Part shown: positions 10,459-20,129 of the stretch, in pieces
Layout of the letters: every line of letters begins with the position of its first letter
How positions within the stretch are numbered: the first letter of the stretch is position 1
Assembly (NCBI GenBank): GCA_019693395.1
Contig: JAAMXP010004738.1
Coordinates: 1 to 24,900 of the forward strand
Reading direction: 5' to 3'
DNA length: 24,900 bases
Source: Ettlia oleoabundans
Taxonomy: Eukaryota > Chlorophyta > Chlorophyceae > Chlamydomonadales
Program-made: the position numbers and the translations under genes
The notes under the pieces: generated by a model
Databases searched by the model: none
Seen by the model: only the letters and a program-made list of their open reading frames with translations
Told to the model about the DNA's origin: nothing

Positions 10459-13400
10459 TCAGCTGACGGTGCGTCCGTAGGCCACCCCCGCTATGTACAG
10501 GTTCTTGGCCCACTTCTCCTTGACGTGGGTGCTGGGGAAAGCCGAGGTGCGCAGTGTCTCCTGGGTCTCATCCATTGGCCGCCGCTTGGGCACGCTGCAA
10601 GCAGGAGAGGAGAAGGGGCAGGGAGGGGTGAATGAAACGGGGGCCGGTGTGTGGGGGGTGGGGTGGGGGTTCTGCCCTTCAAACAGCCAGGCTTGGCATG
10701 CCCACTCAAACAGCGGCCCCAACAGGTGTGCCACATGGCAGTACGGCAACAGCAAGGCGGACGGCCAACGGTCCAGCGCTCCCAACTTGCCCTGCCCTGC
10801 ACCCCACCTGAGCACAAAGGCTGCCTGGTCTGGTGTTGCCGCGCAGCTGGTGATGCGGTACCCCGCGTCCCAGCGCCTGTGTATGCCCTCAGAGGGATAT
10901 TGGAAGTCCAGCTCCACACACTGGAGGTGGGGAAAGGGCCAGGCACGCATGCAGCTTATGTATGTGGGCACATCTGCTGTCAAAAGTGTGTGGGAGGGTG
11001 CCAGAAACAACTGGTGGTGGTGCCTTTTGCCTGAATACAGCTATGGTACCCATTACCTGCCGCCCCCACCCTCACCTGGTCCACAAAGCCTGCATTGCGG
11101 CTCATCACCACTGCCCACCGCGAATGGCTGGTAGCCATGGCCGTCACTGCAAACAGCAGCAGGCAGGCAGGCACGCATAGCAGTGGATGGTCGGCAAAAA
11201 GAAGCGAGGTGGCAACTTATTCCCAGCTGGCATGCTGGCATGTCTGTCCTGCAGCACTCCGCTGGTCTTGCGCCCCAACAAGCAGCATTGCAATGCATCC
11301 ACCCCATTATGGAAGGAGCATGCAGCCTACCAAAGAAGCCCTCCTTCCACTTCTTGTTGATCCACTTGAAGGGGAAGGAGTCTGCAGCCAAGGGAAGCCC
11401 GCACACGGCGCAACGTTAAGCGCTGCAGCAGGCCTAGTACAGGTGCAAGAAGGCATAATCACTGCCCAAGCCCTGGCTTCTAGCTTCGAGTCTTGGCAGG
11501 CCTCCGTGTGACCAACCTTCCGCGCGTGCCATGCCGCCGCCCCCCCACCGCCCCACCCACAACACCACCACCACTAAACAGACACACACACTGCCCCGGA
11601 CCCCATATACACCGCACCCAAGCACAGCCGTGCTTTGAATCCCCAGATACTGCACCTCACCTGACACCTTGTAGCTCTGCTGCGTGTAGGGCGTGCCCTT
11701 GCTCATCACCACCAGGCTGCTGCCCGCGGCAGACCCTGCGCAACAAAACAAGGGGAGGAGGGCAGGGGTGTTGTAACCCGTGCTTCCTCTCAGGAACCAA
11801 TCCCTCAAACCAGCACAGCCGCAGCCAAGCGGCGCACGCACATCCCAAAGCACCAGGGACCTGGCCGGAAATGCCAACTTGCAGTGGCCCAACGCATGTC
11901 GCCACCAGCTTGGCACCTTCTTCGCCCATGTTTCCCGTCTCGTGCATGCCCCAGCCTGAACCCTGTGCACGCACCTGCCATTGCGGTGATGTAGTAGCCC
12001 TCCTCCCACTTCTCCATGATCCAGTCCTTGGGAAGGAACTGCAGGCAGCCCGCCAAAAAGTTGTCCAGGCTGGCACATTGATGTCAGCAGTGCAGGCAAT
12101 CCTTTGAAAGCAGGCCACCCACTGCAGCCCCACGCTGTGCTGCCTTATGCCAAACCCTCCATACCTGTCTTCCCGTCGCCAGCTTTGCAGCGCCCGGTTC
12201 AAAACCTACCAGCCCAGTCACCCTCGCAGTTGAACAAGAACTGTCCATGCAAGAATCGCATCCCGTGCCTCCCACCCGTGCCCACCTGGTTGCTGAGGTC
12301 GTAGACCTGCTGCGCAAATCCTGTGCCGGCGTCCATGATGAGCGCCCACAGGTCCTGGCAGCAGGCAACCGAGGAGATGTACAGCCCATCATCATTGCCC
12401 TTCTCCACATGCTGCTGCACGCGGTTGTTGGCCACGTTGTAATGGTACCGCTGCTTCATGGGCCGGTGCGCGTTGTACACCGTGATCCACTGGGTGGCGG
12501 GCAGGCCCAGGCGTATGCGCTTCTTGGGGGTGGGCAGCTCCAGGTCAGCTGTGTCGCCACCCTCACGCCCACGCTTCTGACCAACCTGCGCCCCAGCACC
12601 ATTGCACCAAAAGAAACGCAGCTGTCAGTGGGCAGCTCAGGGTGATTACTGGCTGCACTGTGCTGTGCATTAGTGTGGGGTTGATGCTGGGGACGCTGGC
12701 TGGCACACAGACTGCCCAGTGCCGGTGCAGTACACGGCAGGCTGCACCTTGAGCCAGCGCTGGATCCTCACAAACGAACAGCGACAAGAACTGGTTGCCA
12801 GGCTCAGTGCACATGCACTGCAGGTGTAATGTCCATGCCAGCGAGTTGCACACCGCACCTTGGCCCCCTCTGCGCCTTCTCCCACCATGAGCGGGCGCGA
12901 GGGCCCTGAAGGACCGCACAGTGGATCAAACAGCTCCATGTATGCGGCGTACCTGCGGCACAGTCGAGGGGGGTGGATGGTGAGGGCGGTGGAGACCAGG
13001 CAGCCGACAGGCGGGCAAGTTGGGCAAATACCTACCAGGACGTGCTGTTGCTGCACCAGCATCACCACTGTTTGGCAAGTCCTAGTACGAGCCTAATGGA
13101 GTGTTTGCTCGTGTAACTCTTACTCCCAGGCCGGTTTGATGCTATCCACTTCAACCACAAGATCACTGTTGCCCCTGGCACCGCTGGACCCCCACCCACC
13201 GCACCCCACACATCCCCATNNNNNNNCCCCCCACACACTACTACTACGCACGACTCACGCACACTCACACACACCATGGGCACTCCTCCCCCCCCCAAAA
13301 AGACATCTGACTCACTTTGGCTCCTCGTCAAACTTGAGGTTGACCACGGCCTCAGTGAACTGCCGGAAGGGCGGCGGCGTGTAGCGGCACAGGAGCTCGG

Positions 13401-15609
13401 GCGACGTCGCCATCTTCTTCTTGCACACCAGGAAGCCCTTGTTGTCGCCCTGATAGCCCTGCCATGGCAGCCGCCCACGCAGCAGGAACAGCAGTGTGTA
13501 GGCCAGGCTCTCCAGGTCATCACGCCGGCTGGCGGTACGCCCAAGGTGCGCGTGCACGCTGGCGTACCGCACAGTGCCGCGGAACACATCGGGACGCTGA
13601 TCGTACTCAACGTGAGTGCCACACACCGCGTCCTGCAGGCAACCACGTGGAAAGGGAGGAGGCAGGATGGCACCGCCCGCAGCTCCAACACAAAATGCCA
13701 GCAGGCAGCGATACGCATCGCGTGCCGCCAGCCGCAGCGGCGGCAGAACTGAACGCCACTTGACAAGGTGATGCTGCTGACCCACACAAACATCCAGAAA
13801 GTCAAGAATGACTCACACAAACGTCTTGCCCACTCATGCATGCCCGAACGAGGCGGACCCCGCTATAAACTGTGCCTGCCCAGTTGAGCGGAGACACGTC
13901 CGGCTGCTACACCAGCCCGGCCACAGACGAGCAATGTCCATAGCATGTGCTGGCAAAATCCCCACCTTCCAGCGAGTTGCCAACCCCAGATCCACCAGCC
14001 ACAGCTTCTTCTCGTTGGGTAAGCCCTGGGCGCCCATCAAGAAGTTTTCTGGCTTCACGTCGCCGTGGACGAAGCTACGGTAGGGAACATGAGGGGGTGC
14101 GGAGAAGTGCAAGTCAACAAACAGCAGTCATTTGCAGCACCGCAGTAGGAGGAAGGCCATTTTCTTGCTTGTGCAAGAACGTTAGGCACAGGAGCAGGCA
14201 GGAGCAGATGTGGTCACCTGCCTGACGCAGTGCAAGCACGACAGGGCCTCTTCTCCCTCCCTGCAGCTCACCCCTTGGCGTGCAGGCGCTCCAGTATTGC
14301 AATTGCCTCCACCGCTATGCAGGCCACCATCTCCTGCGACATGACCTGGCCCTGGGTGTTCCACACATCCCACAGGCTAGGGCCCAACATGTCCATCACC
14401 TGCAGCGGGAATATGGTGGGATTGGGTGGGCGGGAGCGCTCTGACCCATTTGATAGAAAACGCTCTCGAGCACGGAGATCGGGATGCTCATCCGGTTGGC
14501 CGGTGCAGTGAAGACGCGCTTACAGACATTCCACTTCACTTCTGCCCAGTCCCCTGCTGCTTTGTGCCCCTGCACCTCCGCAAAGCCGTGTGTGTCTGCA
14601 GATGGCTCAAGGCCATCCCCGGCAACCCACAAGCCCCACTTTGCACCCACCATGATGTAAAAGTCGCCCTGCCGTCCCTTGTAGTGCACCTTCGGCACTC
14701 CCGGTATGTTACCCAGCGCCCTGCACCGCAGCCAGCCATGCCAGAAGGATGATTTCAAGCCTGGCCCAAGGCAAGCTAGCAGCACCATACAGTTGGGCCA
14801 GCAGATGGAACAACCGCAACTGTTGAGGCCGTCAGGGTGATTGCTGCACCCTAAACCCACCCGTACACAGACCACTCGTATGGCGGGCCGTAATTACAAC
14901 CCTTGCTGCTGCGGTGCTCCAACTTGAGCGCAACCTGCATGATGCATAGGTGGCAGAGGTGTTTGCAAGCAACAACCGCCAGCAAGGTTCACTCCGCTAG
15001 GGCAGCTGCAGTGCTTGATCCCTGCCCCTGCATGCTTAACATATGCCCCCACTGCACTTTGGACGTCATGAGGACCACCATGTGCCACGCTTTGGCGATG
15101 GTGCTGCTGACTACCCTCCTGCTGGTGGAAACACTGCTGGCGCACCATGTTGGCATTGGCTCCATCTTTCTCCTTGGTTGGTTGCTGCCGACGGCCCATA
15201 TACACCTGGCCGAAGCCGCCTTTGCCCAGTTTCTTGTCAACAATGTAGAGCGGGCTACCACCCACTTGCACCTGCAGACGCCCAGCAGGAAACGGATGTA
15301 GCCACAGGTTGCTAGGCCAGCGTGCAATGATACCCAAAACAAACCAACAGGCCAGCATCATTGTTAACCAGCCCAGAGCACAAGGGGTTCTATAACGAAC
15401 TTCTGCCGGTGAAGCTAAGTATACAGCTGAAGCATTGCAGCTGGCACCAAGCTGTGCGGGCAACGCCGCATGGTGTGTGCACCGCCCCGCCGTGACAGTG
15501 AGGACCAGGGCTGTGCGCCGCTTCTCACCTTGTCCGGTATCGTCGCATTTGCTGCTTCCGTCTGCTCCTTCTGTTTCCCCTGCTCGCCAGCGTCACCCGC
15601 CTCGGGCAT
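10459..15609 (-). CDS. MLK: MUT9-like casein-kinase-1-type protein kinase (PPK/MLK family)
   Basis: Nuclear Ser/Thr kinase; the Chlamydomonas relative MUT9p phosphorylates histones in silencing, and Arabidopsis PPK/MLKs phosphorylate CRY2, PIF3 and clock-linked proteins. Exons: 15609-15529, 15271-15146, 14934-14861, 14720-14651, 14399-14272, 14074-13966, 13632-13316, 12952-12859, 12585-12286, 12038-11975, 11735-11661, 11381-11331, 11146-11076, 10920-10808, 10594-10459; in-phase total 602 aa. The P-loop GKGGFG is at 43-48, the ATP-site Lys is 73 (VALK), catalytic Asp165 is in [10 protein letters not shown], and metal Asp188 is in VDLG, the CK1 form of [19 protein letters not shown] and [15 protein letters not shown] are family blocks. 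A basic KKRIR patch after the kinase domain could be a nuclear signal. The long C-terminal domain ([60 protein letters not shown]) is diagnostic of MLKs. The N-terminus is shorter than in land plants. Confidence 0.96.
10595..10807 (-). other. Stop-free, length-3n last intron of the MUT9-like kinase
   Basis: This 213 bp intron (GTGGGG...TTGCAG) lies between AAFVL and [12 protein letters not shown] in the C-terminal domain. It has no in-frame stop on the minus strand, so retention would insert 71 residues, including a Pro/His-rich stretch, into a highly conserved block. The spliced protein matches the family without gap, so splicing is the default. Confidence 0.5.
13220..13226. other. Assembly gap of seven N in an intron
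   Basis: Seven undetermined bases lie inside intron 7 of the MUT9-like kinase, flanked on the right by a C run and CA-rich low-complexity DNA (about 13227-13300). It does not touch coding sequence. The real gap size is unknown. Confidence 0.95.
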
Positions 15610-16023
15610 CGTGGCTCAGGCCCGCCGAGGGCCCGCTCCTTTCTGACGCTGACTCCTGTCGCCCCACTGCCCTGCTCTTGGCTCTCGAGCCTGGGTGGGC
15701 GCTGCAGGAAGCGCGTGCGCGTGCTGGCCTTCACAACGGCCAGTCGCGGTCTCGGGACCAGCGCAAAATGTCGCAAAATGGGTACGAGCTGAGAAATCCA
15801 GGAGTCAGGAGAAGGGGCATGGCATGGCGCCAGCAGGGCAAAGACGTCGACGGGATGGCCGCGCTTGTAGCAATGTGTCTGTAGCGCAGTATCACACTGG
15901 CCGACATCTTGTTGCGTGATCACTGCTAAGGGTGAACTCCCAGCCTTCAATGACCGGGTAGGCGCCCAGCAGTTTCAGCCTGCGCTGGCCCAGAGGGCGG
16001 TCTTGCATCTCGATCAGGGGCCA
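15610..16023. promoter_or_regulatory. Divergent intergenic region, MUT9-like kinase / RCC1 protein
   Basis: This 414 bp stretch between the kinase ATG and the first safe ATG of the RCC1 gene probably acts as a shared promoter region. It also holds a 38-codon open frame from ATG 15768 to 15884 that could be a uORF or part of a 5' exon of the RCC1 gene. The frame of the RCC1 gene is open back to about 15916 with acceptor-like CAG sites at 15941-15943 and 15976-15978, so the true start is not settled. Confidence 0.45.
15762..15780 (+). repeat. Two copies of CGCAAAATG ten bases apart
   Basis: The 9-mer CGCAAAATG occurs at 15762-15770 and again at 15772-15780 within the divergent promoter region. 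The spacing of one helical turn could suit paired protein binding. Both copies also contain an ATG, so they may instead lie in a 5' leader. Functional assignment is a guess. Confidence 0.35.
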
Positions 16024-19000
16024 ATGGGTAGCCCGGCTGGCGACAGGGACGGCCTTGTTCTGCCAGCTGACGGGGGCAGCCCTGTGCCGCCTTGGCTGCC
16101 ACCAGGTTCAACGGGCGGCAGCCCAGTGCCGCATTCCCTGCCGCCAGGCTCAGTGGGCGGCAGCAGCCACGTCGGCAGTCTGTGCGAGGGTCTGCCTGCC
16201 TGGTTTTATGACCCTCCCATAGAGGCGGTGGTGTTTGCCTGGGGGGTGAATGAGGACGGACAGCTGGGCCTGGAGCGCGCCCCGCGCCCCGCACCTGTGG
16301 GTGCAGATAATGTTCTTGCGCCGAAGGTGGTGGAAGCCTGCCTTGGTGAGCATATTAGCATGCAACACATGATGGTCTGTATGTTACAACCATCAGGCTC
16401 CTGATTGGCTGAATTTATATTGCTTGCGATGCATAGAGGTATGGTTGTGTGCCGTCCTGCAGGCACCCGCTTCCGCGGTCGCGAGTTTGGCTGCTCTCCT
16501 CTGGTGGCCAGCAGCCGGAACACACTGGCCATTGATGCTGATGGCAGCGTCATCACATGGGTGCGCCTGCTACTGTTCCCCGGCCAGCTCGCCCTGCAGC
16601 ACGCTGCAGCCAATAGGCTGTCCCGCCGTGCTGCTATTGCGTTCATGCCTTCATCCAACCTTGTGTGGGTCACCACACAGCACTTGGCTCACGATTGCTG
16701 ATGGGACATGTGTGGTGTGCATTGACAGGGCTGGAACGCGCGAGGCACTCTGGGTCACGGCCATCGTGAGCCTCAGGGCAAGCCGCAGCGCGTGACAGGG
16801 CTGCAGGGGGTGCGCATTAAGCAGGCGGCCATCGGCGGCTGGCATGTGCTGGCGCTGGATGACACGGGGCAGTGCTGGGCCTGGGGTGAGCGTGGCTGTA
16901 ACACTGATTAGAGCACCATTTGGTTGACGCCTTGTGACAGCTGGGTTTGCCACGTGTCTGCTGCCTGCATGTCAGGAGCTGTGGCAAGAACCCTGTTGTC
17001 AAGTGAACCAGAATAAAGCGAAGCCATGCTGGGTTGGCTGCCTATCTGCCCATCCCTCAGTTCATAGGCGCCTGTGCCCACCGTTTGTGTTCCCAGCACA
17101 GCCTGGCCTCCTAAACTCCCTAGGGCTCGCTGGTGCAGGTGGAAATGAGTATGGGCAGTGCCTGCCGGCAGACAAGCGTGACATCCTGACACCAATCAAG
17201 TGCCTGGATGGCATATGCGTGAAGCAGGTTGCGGCAGGGGGCATGCACTCACTGGCGCTCACAGAAAACGGGGAGGTGCGCAGGCTGCAGCACTGGGTTG
17301 TAGAGGCAGGGTTGGGTGGTTGTGTGCAGGGGACTGGAGTTGGAAGTGCACTGCCACCTACTCTCGTAGGTTTTATCTTCGCAGTCATTGTAAATGCGCC
17401 CTGCTGAAGTGTGATTCCACTTGCCCAACTCAAACGGGCGCCGCACAGCTGCTGCTTCTGTTCCCTGTGCACGTTCCCAGCTGCTCATATAGGTTTCCAC
17501 CCTTTTTCCTACCTGGCTGCTGCCGCTGTGTCTCCCCATCCCTCTCACACATTCCCTCCTCCAGATCTGGATGTGGGGTGAGCCGTGGGGCGACTTTAGC
17601 ATGACCATCAATCGCGCTCCCCGCCGCATAGACACCACCGGCGACTTTGTGGACATATCGTGCGGCGCCTTCCACAACCTGGCCCTGAATGCGGCGGGGG
17701 AGTGCTTCACCTGGGGCATCAACGACTTTGGTGCGTGCTGGGCGTGGACAGGGCAGCAGGCATGGCTGGGGTTGTCATGGTAAAAAATCCCGAGGGGCAG
17801 CGATGTGATACTTGACAGCAGGCACCATTCTCCAGTAGGACGTGTGCTGTTTTCCCTCTTTTGCGCTCATGTGCATGCAAAGGAGTGGGATGTCTGGCCA
17901 AGGGCTGGCATGTTGGTTTGCCTTGCCTGTTTGCATGCGATGGTCGCCGTGTTGCCATGTTGCTACAGGCATGTTGGGCAACGGCACCACGAGCTATGCT
18001 ACTCACCCAGAAAAAGTGGTGGGGCTGGAGGGTGTCTTCATTGCTGACGTCTCGGCAGGCGGCTGGCACTCACTAGCAATATCGGCAGAGGGAGGTGGGA
18101 ACCCTGCTGCTTCTCTATTTCCTAATCTCTCTATCTCTGCAAATTTGTCGTCATAGCAGGAGCTGTAGAGGCGGGCCCAACATGAAAAGCTGTAATCTGT
18201 AATCGTTGCCTGCGTGCTCTGGGAGGGTTGCTGCTGCCAGAGGTGCTGGCCCACACCTGTACCCCTGGTACCTGGCTAACTGCCACCCACACTCCTGACT
18301 GCAGAGGTGTATGTGTGGGGACGTGGAGAGTACGGCAGGCTTGGGCTAGGCGACCGCACTGGGTCGTCCAAGCTCAGGCCTCAAAAGGTGGGGGGTTGTC
18401 CAACACAAATGAAAGGTCGGGTGGCCCCAGCAGCAGCAGCGATGGCTTGCTATGCCCTTGGCACTGTGATGGAAAGTAACGTGGGTCAGCACCTTCATGT
18501 GTGTGCTGCCTCTCATGGCCAGCCTTTCTGTTGGTGATGCTACCATTGAACACATTGACCGGGATGACCCCATGTGGTTGTGGAGTTGCAGGTGAAGGCG
18601 CTTGAGGGTCACCGCGTGGTGGAGGGGTCGTGCGGCGGCACCCACACCATAGTGGTCACAGATGAGGGACGCTGCTTCATATGGGGGCGCGGGGCCTTTG
18701 GCAGGTGCGCGGGGAGGGGCCGGCTCAAAAGGGGGCTGGAAGGGGAATGGAAGCGATATAATATATGTATGCCGCACGCCTTCCAACTGCCCTGCGGGAT
18801 GTCAGCTCTTGCCTTTGTTCCCTTTATCCTGGGATTGCCTACAGGATGTCAAATGTGCCCCTGCTGTAATCGCTCACCCTACCGCAACTGAAAACCTGGC
18901 TAGCTCTGCTTGCTTGCCTTGTTCTCATGGCACCTATTGCCCCTCCACCTGCGCCTCCTGCCTCCAGGCTGGGCACTGGCGCCCAGAAGAATTGCATCTC

Positions 19001-19894
19001 ACCAGTGGAACTCAAGCTGCCGGGTGGGCCGGAGCGGTGGCGCGTGATTAGTGTTGCGGCGGGCGGCCGCCACTCCATGGTGCTGGCCCTGCCTGACAAT
19101 GGAAAACTGGGGCTCAGGCAGGCAGAGGTGCGGCCTGCCCCACCCTGTTGGTTGAACCCCTGCAGATTTGTGTGATGTCGCAAAACATCGCGTCATGTGT
19201 GGTTGAGATGACGTATGTCTGTTGTGGTGGTGGTGTTTGGTGGTATGCATGGCAGTTTGGGCTGGGGCCAGGCAGGCATAGGTTGATAACAGTTGCATCC
19301 AAGTGCTAACTGGCTGCAGTGGAGCATGCGCAAGCCGTTCTACTCGACCAGTCCACCCGCCAGCGTCATGGGGCGTGAGCGCAGCTGGGGCAACGTGGCT
19401 GACGACGAGCATGAGGAGGGCGGGGGTGAGTCGCGCCGCGGCATGGCCCCAAACCCTGCTTTGATGGCTGTCACACATGGTGCTGTTGTGGGCGTTGCCT
19501 GGCATGCGTGGTTGCTTGCTGGCTTGTTGATTCAGCATGATAAAGTTGTTCGCCTGCCTTGGCATTACTGTGCACAGCCCGCCACAAAGGCAGCCAACCG
19601 GTCATGCCATGCTGTGCTATGCCGTGCTGTGCAGGCAGCCCCGAGGGCGCCTCTGACTACGCGGACGAGCCAGCGGAGGGTCCCTCCCCACCCAACCCCT
19701 CCCACCGCGCCTTTAGCAGCCAGCACCTGCAGCAGATGGAGCTGTCGGCGGCGATGGAGAGCGGGCAGTCGGCAGACATGCTGGCGGACAGCAGCGCCGA
19801 CATGGGCCTGCTGGAGAGCTCCCCTGCACAGGCAGCAGCCTCAGCAGCGGCGGCGCGAGTCCATGGCCTGCGAGATGACGCGCCTGGAAACTAG
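16024..19894 (+). CDS. Seven-bladed RCC1-repeat protein
   Basis: Beta-propeller of the RCC1 superfamily, which includes Ran exchange factors, UVR8 and many unassigned plant proteins; partner unknown. Exons: 16024-16345, 16463-16560, 16729-16885, 17139-17275, 17565-17730, 17969-18094, 18305-18387, 18592-18704, 18968-19127, 19320-19425, 19635-19894; in-phase total 575 aa. An N-terminal Gly/Pro/Ser-rich segment carries two 14-residue repeats (residues 18-45). Seven blades then follow, each starting near AWG/TWG/VWG with NxxGQLG-type turns and ending near GGxHSLAL, e.g. AIGGWHVLALDD, SAGGWHSLAIS, SCGGTHTIVVTD, AAGGRHSMVLAL. The C-terminal tail of about 120 aa is Ser/Ala/acidic and disordered-looking. 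GWRHT motifs of UVR8 are absent, so a UV-B receptor role is not supported. The start is uncertain: ATG 16024 is the first in-frame ATG, and the frame is open for 36 more codons upstream. Confidence 0.85.
16075..16158 (+). repeat. Two tandem 42-bp coding repeats
   Basis: Units 16075-16116 and 16117-16158 encode GSPVPPWLPPGSTG and GSPVPHSLPPGSVG, followed by a short remnant GSSHVGS. They are largely identical at DNA level and in frame. This is a young Pro/Gly/Ser repeat expansion at the N-terminus of the RCC1 protein, likely a flexible linker. Confidence 0.85.
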
Positions 19895-20129
19895 CTAGCT
19901 GGCTACTACTCTGTGGGTGCAACTAAACAGCTGCAGGCAACAGCTGTCGCGTCGTGCATCCTGGCAGGAAGCCTTGCCTCAACTGGATCATCCTGCCTCC
20001 CTTGATCCATTTCAATGTTCAATCCACAGCATTTTGGGCAAACCAGCTGTGCTGAGCAATACGAAAGCAAGTGGAACATTCAGCAATAATGCGTGCAAAC
20101 ATTGTCATTTTGCCTGGTAACCAGCGCCA
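19895..20129. other. Convergent 3' intergenic region, RCC1 protein / prenylcysteine oxidase
   Basis: This 235 bp tail-to-tail spacer with two short 3' UTRs has no gene or repeat visible. It is relatively AT-rich from about 20020. Confidence 0.55.

Noticed and set aside
11434..12099. A 221-codon minus-strand frame between kinase exons
   Set aside because: It is mostly intron and reads kinase exons 10 and 11 in part only; the in-phase exon model explains the conserved pieces better.
13227..13300. CA-rich low-complexity stretch beside the N gap as a mobile element end
   Set aside because: It is simple-sequence intronic DNA with no terminal repeats or coding capacity.
13062..13841. A 259-codon minus-strand frame in the MUT9-like kinase region
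   Set aside because: It runs through kinase exon 7 in the wrong frame, crosses the N gap and includes introns; the true exon is 13632-13316 in a different frame.
15768..15884. A 38-codon frame as a separate small gene
   Set aside because: No conservation signal, sits in the divergent promoter, and no donor-acceptor pair joins it cleanly to the RCC1 frame; kept only as a possible uORF or 5' exon.
16024..19894. UVR8-type UV-B photoreceptor
   Set aside because: The protein has seven RCC1 blades, but the GWRHT motifs that carry the UVR8 tryptophans are missing and the C-terminus is not UVR8-like.
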